Below are positions 58,790 to 64,000 of a DNA stretch of 64,000 bases, one piece after another. The notes under the pieces are model-generated. The model saw only the letters and a list, made by a program, of their open reading frames with translations, was not told the origin of the DNA and ran no database searches. The stretch comes from Clarkia xantiana subsp. parviflora (taxonomy: Eukaryota; Streptophyta; Magnoliopsida; Myrtales; Onagraceae): the NCBI GenBank assembly GCA_036873135.1, contig JAPTYO010000027.1:2127195-2191194 (forward strand), written 5' to 3'. Both the position numbers and the translations under genes were made by a program. The first letter of the stretch is position 1; each line of letters opens with the position of its first letter.

Positions 58790-59060
58790 CGTCCAGTCAA
58801 ATTCTGGTTCGGTTCGGTTCAGTCGGGTTCATTTGGTCCGGTTTGGTTCGGTTAAAAACGGTTCGGCCAGACCAGTTTAGTTTAAAATAGGAATTCGGTT
58901 CGGTTCTTCACTCAAACCGGGTCGGTTCGACCCATCTTAGTTTCCCCGGTCCGACCCGACCCGTATGGGTTCGACCGATTGAAAAAACCCAGTTTGGTTG
59001 ACCCGCACCGATTTAGGAGCCGTGAACCCGACCCGGTTCGGTTGACCGGGTTCGGCCGAA
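58790..59060. repeat. Degenerate GGTTCGG-rich tract
   Basis: Many imperfect repeats of GGTTCGGTTC and GACCCGACC over about 270 bp. It looks like a decayed simple repeat with a period near 5-10 bp, unlike the AT-rich flanks. Confidence 0.75.
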
Positions 59061-59155
59061 TTAATTACTTGTTGGCTAAGTAGGATTTTAAAATCCACCA
59101 AAAACTTAACTTAGCCTCCTAGTAATAATAACTATAGATATAGTTTCCAATATTT

Positions 59156-59200
<45 letters not shown>
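59156..59200. repeat. (CA)/(TA) microsatellite
   Basis: Short CA run followed by about 17 TA dinucleotides. Confidence 0.9.
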
Positions 59201-59201
<1 letters not shown>

Positions 59202-59469
59202 TTAAGCACAAATATATATTGTCAAGATTCTATATTTAGAGATATATATCAATCAACAATATATTTACATATATATTTGGTACTATCTATATACAAATAT
59301 TTATATATACTGTCAAGATTCTATCTTTAGAGATATAAATCTATCAACAATATATTCCCAATCTTTAGGCAACTAATATCTATCAACATTGACAATATTA
59401 TCTATATTCCTATTATTGCACTAAATATATTGATAGTTTCTATTCACAATTATCCTGTGAATCTAACCC

Positions 59470-59690
59470 TAATTAACGTTGTGTTTTGATTTTAGTATAT
59501 TTTATAATTGATAGTGCTCTTAGGTTTTATTTTGTTTAAAAATTGAATCATATTATAGTCGATAATTACTTAGCGATAAAATTGGCAAATATGTAAATAG
59601 AGTACAGAAATGGCGACATTAATTCCATTTTAAATCCATAATAGAACCTCATAACCCAAATTTATGATTGCAGACCGATTTTAACTTATC
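59470..59690 (+). mobile_element. Remnant of an LTR-A/B-type LTR end
   Basis: Resembles the distal part of LTR-A (near 4020-4260): AAAATTGGCAAAT, then GAGTACAGAAA, AATAGAACCTCATAACC and GCAGACCGATTTTA. It is clearly diverged and truncated before the LTR terminus. Confidence 0.65.
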
Positions 59691-60185
59691 AGGTCCCTAG
59701 CTTTCCCTATCGTCTTCTCTTTATCAGGAACGGAACAGAACAACATGAGAGAATAAAAAATCCAATATGCAGAACATGTGATCTACCATAAGCAAATTAT
59801 CCAGTCATCCTTCGCGGAAACACAATCGAACTTGAGACAACCAAATTTCCGCGAATACCCAGAAAATATTATCACACAAAAATCACTTAACGAGGCGTTT
59901 GCTAAATTAATTTTTTAAAAAAATTAAAATAATCAAAACCATGAAGAAGAAAGGTTGGATGAATGGCGTACTGGTTTGAGTCTAAGTTTGTCTCCATCAA
60001 ATAATCCCCGCTAAAGAATCTGTCCACTCATATCTCTTGCTTGAAATTGCTTGAGAAATTGAATTGGTGCTGGTCCGTCCAAGCCTCTGCAATATTAACC
60101 CTCCCCCCTCTTAAATTATTGCGTATGATGTATGTACGGAAACTTCAAAATAGATCTTAGTCGCTAAACCACCATGAATTGGAAG
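59691..60185. other. Unassigned sequence
   Basis: No retroelement similarity that I can see and no convincing gene. It could be host intergenic or intron DNA next to the ORF fragment at 60186-60440. Confidence 0.4.
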
Positions 60186-60440
60186 TAAAACGACCCAACC
60201 TCCTCTACATATACCGCGCGATTCAAGGAACGCCCATCCCTACTAGATAACAAACCGTCCCGGTGGCGCTACGCTGTTGATGATTTGCAGCTCACCTACC
60301 CTCAGCCATATGAAATCCATCCTAGCCGCTTGGAATTGAACAAAGGAAGAGAGCGAATCACTGAAATTGAAATTGAATCATCCCGTTTGGAAGATTCTGA
60401 ATCGGCCCTTGAAATTGACGATCGACTTGGAGATATTAAG
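60186..60440 (+). pseudogene. Possible host exon fragment truncated by the Tat-4 LTR
   Basis: An open stretch of about 85 codons (after a TAA near 60183) with ordinary amino-acid composition: FKERPSLLDNKPSRWRYAV, then YPQPYEIHPSRLELNKG and ERITEIEIESSRLEDSES. It runs right up to 60440, and the TGA that ends it is the first three bases of the LTR. I do not recognise the protein. It does not look like gag or pol. It may be a coding exon interrupted by the insertion, or chance. Confidence 0.4.
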
Positions 60441-61202
60441 TGATGGATGTACGCTCAATTATAATGATAACGGATCAACACGGTAACGGAACGATACAAT
60501 TACGCAATCTAAGGGAAAATATTCTATTAAGTGTTCGAGGTAAGTTCGCCTTCATCGCATCGAAGACGCCACAGACACGTCTAGTCTAAGCTAGAATGAA
60601 CACATCTATTGGATGTGTCCGATCCATCTCAGACCCGACGCATCCAATGGTGCGTCCGGCCAAGAGGACACTTCCAGCCAAGGCTTGGCCAGACGCATCC
60701 AAAGATGCGTCCGGCCTAGTCTTGGCAAGACAAATCTATGGAATAGTTTATATACGTAAGTGTAATTCCATATTTTATCTAATTCCCTTCAGCTACCGCA
60801 TAAGGAGAGCCATCGCATAATGAGAGCCTCCGCATAAGGTTAGCCTCCGCATAAGAATAACCTTCACATAATGTCTTTTTATCTCCGTTTATATTCGAAC
60901 ATGGAACTCTTTAACTCAGAATAGAATCACCTTATACCGGATTTATCCCTATCCTGGATTAGGGGGCACATATCCCTATAAATACTCCATGATCTCCTCT
61001 TATCCTTTTTTTATCTCGACTTATTTTCTTTCTCTTCTCCTTAGATATTGCTCTATATTCTTCCTCAGGTACTAACTTGAACATCAGAGTGGATTTGCCG
61101 GGGCTCCTACCGACTTCCCTTTGCAGGTCATTCCTAAGGAGCATTTGGACCGGAGAAGAGGTGATAAGCTAATGGAATTCAAGATACGTAAGAAAAACCC
61201 CA
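60441..61202 (+). mobile_element. Tat-4 5' LTR
   Basis: From TGATGGATGTACGC to AAAAACCCCA, 762 bp. It starts TGATGG like the LTRs of Gyp-1, Gyp-2 and Tat-3. TATAAATA at 60977-60984. It contains repeated phrases GCATCCAA/GCGTCCGGCC near 60600-60720 and CGCATAA near 60795-60860. A primer-binding-like sequence follows at once. Confidence 0.75.
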
Positions 61203-61222
61203 TTATTGGCACCGTCTAGTGA
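61203..61222 (+). other. Primer-binding site of Tat-4 (decayed)
   Basis: TTATTGGCACCGTCTAGTG resembles the TTGGCGCCGTCTGTGGGAA of Gyp-1. Confidence 0.65.
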
Positions 61223-61259
61223 GATCCGAACAAAAAGCCATGAGCTACCGTTAGAGATA

Positions 61260-61877
61260 ATTAGCTGCAACAAACGTAATCCATGGAGGCTTAGCAGCGG
61301 GAGGAACTACGAGCTACACAAAGTAAGTATAAGAATCTCAAGAAGAACCAATAAAAGAGATATAATTGAAGCCAAGAAATAAAGAAACAATCCAATTCTC
61401 AAAAGATGACATGGAGCACATAGTCTTTCCACATGAAGACGCGTTAGTCATCACAACAGAGATTAACAACTTTTCTGTCAAGAAGATATTGGTAAACGGT
61501 GGAACCGAAACAGATATTTTACCTATGAGGGAGCTAAAACAGTTAGGTAAAAACAGGTAGAGACCTGAAATGCAGTTAACCTTAATAAGTTTCACATGAG
61601 AAGCAACGTATCCCGTGGGGTCAGTTACACTCTCAGTAGTATTGGAAACAGGACAACAACAATTACACCTTCACACCAACATCAGTGGTAGAAAACCTGA
61701 ATGCATACAAGAGATCATAGGCAAGACCACAATTAATATCCATGAAATCGTTCAGTCAACTACATATAAAAAAATGAAGTTCCCAACCAATTATGAGATC
61801 GTGGAAGTGAAATGAGACAAATGCACAACAAAGGAATGTTATTTCAATGTAATACAAAGCAGTATAGGGGAACCTAA
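61260..61877 (+). pseudogene. Tat-4 protease fragment
   Basis: Plus-strand pieces: NVIHGGLAAGG, FSKDDMEHIVFPHEDALVI, KKILVNGGTETDILPM (protease motif degraded from [10 protein letters not shown]), YPVGSVTLSVV, IIGKTTINIHEIVQSTTYKK and KMKFPTNYEIVEVK. These match the protease of Gyp-1 and Tat-3. Gag is missing between the primer-binding site and protease, so there is an internal deletion. The fragment is cut at 61877 by the copia LTR. Confidence 0.8.
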
Positions 61878-62478
61878 TGTTGGATTAAGGGGCTAAATAC
61901 TAAGAAAACATAAACTAGGTACATGCTAGTAATCAGAATTACGCAGCGGAAGATGTGCACATACCTTAAACCTTTTCCGTAGTCTCAAGATCTTGCTGAG
62001 GGAGTTCTCAATCTACCGGACGGAACCCATAGAGGTTCTTGTTAAGGAAGCCCTACGCGGTATAGTCTCCACAGTAAAGCCTCTCATCGATTCTTGGCAG
62101 GGATAGATCTCCGGAGTTTTGCTCAAAGCAAACTGGCACACCCTTGGTGATGTAGGTGGTTCGGCCGAAACTAGTGTGTTAGGGAGGAAGGGTTTTTCTC
62201 TCAAATCACCACGAATGAGGAATTGTTAATTACCCCAATAAAACCAGTAACACAACCTATTTATAGGAGGAGCAAAGTGGACAAAAGTCCACTTGGCCCC
62301 CTACATGTTTCGGCCGGCCTATGTAGTAGTATAACGGAGGCCCAATTTTGGGCCTCTCATGTCAATTGGGATTTGGGTCAAGCCCAATTTCCCTAATGTG
62401 ACATTTACCCAATTTCTTAGGTAACATATACATATTAATGGGCTTCCATTTACGACGCCCAATCACCATATGCTAACA
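61878..62478 (-). mobile_element. Copia-3 3' LTR (minus)
   Basis: 601 bp; minus sense from TGTTAGCATATGG (62478) to TTAATCCAACA (61878). TATAAATA (minus) at 62258-62265. The polypurine tract GAGTGGGAGC (minus) follows at 62479. Same family as the Copia-1 LTR (11809-12036 plus 56723-57091), in the opposite orientation. Confidence 0.88.
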
Positions 62479-63592
62479 GCTCCCACTCGTTGGAACGGGA
62501 GGGTGCCTATTAATGTATTGTTGTCCAAATCGCATCAACATTTCACTCTTCTGATATTGCCCCTGCTTCTGAATAGTTCATACGAGGTTTTCCGTGCGAC
62601 CGGCGGATACAACGGGCATCATGCTACTCATCTGTTAGGAGTGTTGTAGCGCTCGCGGAATGTTGATTCCCTATCTCAAATCAACCTGTTAAAAACATCA
62701 AATTGTATCGCTCTGGTGCCGCGCTGTATCCTAGGTCAACTTTCATTCTTCATTTGCCTAGTCTCCACATAAGATGACTTCTTCAAGGCATCCGTACATG
62801 TATTCACAAAATTCAACTAATATCAAGTTGGTGGCCACCTAGTGAATACAATAGTCGGAGAATTATATGTGTACATGACTATCTCCATCGCTCATACCCT
62901 TAGTCAATCTCAACCAGTTTCCAAAAACGTGGTCACTTGGCCTTTTTGTTTAGCACTAAGCTCGTACGCCGGGAAGAGAACATTGAGCTTGACCTTAGGT
63001 ATGAGTTCTGAGTCTGTGAGGATACTTTGAATGCGGATCAGTCACACGCTCAAGGTGAAGAAGTTTGTGCCCATCCGAATCTCGTGGATTCTATCTAGCA
63101 CAACCGAGCCTAACTCCGTGTTCGAACATGGCACGCGCAGTATTAAGCGCGCGTCGATAGCATAACCTGAATTTAATCAGGAGTGGGAAATGTCATATGC
63201 TATCTCAGACTTATCGCCTAGCCCAGAATGTGGTTTTTTTGACGAACGAAGTTCGTCACAGCGATCTGCAAAACTTAGACCATGTCGTGTTACTCTGATA
63301 CAAAATGATCATTTTGCTTAACTAGGTTTGCCACCGTTCTTCTTAGCCGCTCTTGATATGGCAGAGGTCCCCCTCTCTTTCAAGACAACCGAGTCTGTGT
63401 GACGGGGCTTGGCCCACATTCGATATTATTTTACTTAGGAGGTTGTCCCTCCTACGACTAGTTTATAGACCGTAAAAATTCCGATGTAATTTTTATCATT
63501 ATGACGTCGTTAGATCATAAACTCAAAATACAATTCATTCTATTCAAATAATGCTTTAAATCTCAAAATGTTATCATCATTATACAAGCCAC
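62479..63592 (-). mobile_element. Copia-3 3' untranslated region
   Basis: Inverted and diverged counterpart of 10687-11808. No gene seen. Confidence 0.75.
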
Positions 63593-64000
63593 TTAAACCC
63601 TACGCAGGCCTAGCATTTTAACACACCTTTCGAAAATATCCTTGCGTAAAGGTTTAGTTAATGGATCCGCCATCATACTCTCGGTGGCCAAGTATTCTAT
63701 TGTGATTAATTTGACCTCAACCATATTCTTAGCATAATTGTATTTGACATCAATGTGCTTCGTCCCGCTATAATACTTAGGATTCTTAACTGCTGCAATT
63801 GTCGCTTGACTGTCAGAGAATACCTTCACAGGGTTACTCCCGTCCTCGATGCCAAGTATTGCAATTAAAAGATTTCTAAGCCAAAATGCTTCATGTGCAT
63901 TCTTAGAGAGGGCCACGAATTCGGATTCCATCGTTGACAGCGCGACACTGGTTTGCTTCCTGCTCATCCATGAAATGGTGGTATTAGCAAGGAGAAATAC
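63593..64000 (-). pseudogene. Copia-3 pol C-terminus (RNase H), partial
   Basis: Minus strand: ISWMSRKQTSVALSTMESE, FVALSKNAHEAFWLRNLL, VFSDSQATIAAVKNPKYY, GTKHIDVKYNYAKNMVEV and ADPLTKPLRKDIFERCV, ending LGLRRV-stop at 63593. The visible frame is intact to the window edge and is better preserved than the Copia-1 copies, so this may be a younger or functional copy. The label pseudogene is used only because the rest is not visible. Confidence 0.8.

Larger units (their letters stand above)
57896..59465. other. Non-coding AT-rich region
   Basis: No gene seen. It may include leader or LTR sequence of the minus-strand copia whose gag is at 57092-57895. It contains the GGTTCGG-type tract and an AT microsatellite listed separately. 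TCAAGATTCTAT...AGATATA repeats lie near 59220-59345. Confidence 0.45.

Noticed and set aside
63285..63300. TTTTGTATCAGAGTAAC-like string (minus sense) resembling a copia primer-binding site
   Set aside because: It lies upstream of the polypurine tract and 3' LTR, and the homologous place in Copia-1 (about 10975) is ordinary 3' untranslated sequence.

Overview
The window is nuclear DNA of a flowering plant, almost wholly made of nested LTR retrotransposons. The evidence is plant-type Ty1/copia and Ty3/gypsy Tat-lineage proteins, 5-bp target-site duplications (TSDs), TATA-bearing LTRs, spliceosomal introns and many decayed reading frames. No intact host gene, rRNA, tRNA or CRISPR array was found. 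The species cannot be named from what I can see.

Layout. (a) 1-7926: 3' parts of two related, non-coding elements (X and Y) with 1.5-1.6 kb LTRs (TGTAAACA...GACA) and internal tandem repeats. (b) 7927-11808: decayed copia pol (Copia-1), then its 3' LTR at 11809. (c) That copia LTR is split by a gypsy element (Tat-3, minus strand, 12037-56717, TSD GTTAG/ATTAG); the other half of the LTR resumes at 56723-57091. (d) About 13.8 kb running from inside element X (about 2131) to inside Tat-3 (15920) is tandemly duplicated. The second copy occupies 15921-41136. (e) Copy 2 was later hit by an 11.3-kb gypsy element, Gyp-1 (plus strand, 24577-35885, TSD GATTG, LTRs about 1% different). (f) A related element, Gyp-2 (minus strand, 41648-50300, TSD CTATG), sits inside the antisense gene of Tat-3. 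(g) 51041-56717: the rest of Tat-3, with tandem repeats, a chimeric gag/protease remnant and the 5' LTR. (h) 57092-64000: a decayed copia gag, non-coding AT-rich DNA, a possible host-gene fragment cut by a gypsy LTR at 60441 (Tat-4), and another copia in minus orientation (LTR 61878-62478).

How the parts work. Gyp-1, Gyp-2 and Tat-3 carry gag and protease. Gyp-1 and Gyp-2 also keep reverse transcriptase, two RNase H domains and integrase. All three carry an additional gene on the opposite strand between pol and the 3' LTR. That gene has its own TATA box, introns and a C-terminal coiled coil, and a tandem-repeat array lies where it converges with the sense genes. Elements X and Y carry arrays whose units can fold as small H-type pseudoknots with covarying stems. 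All pol genes are broken by stops or frameshifts, so none looks autonomous now.
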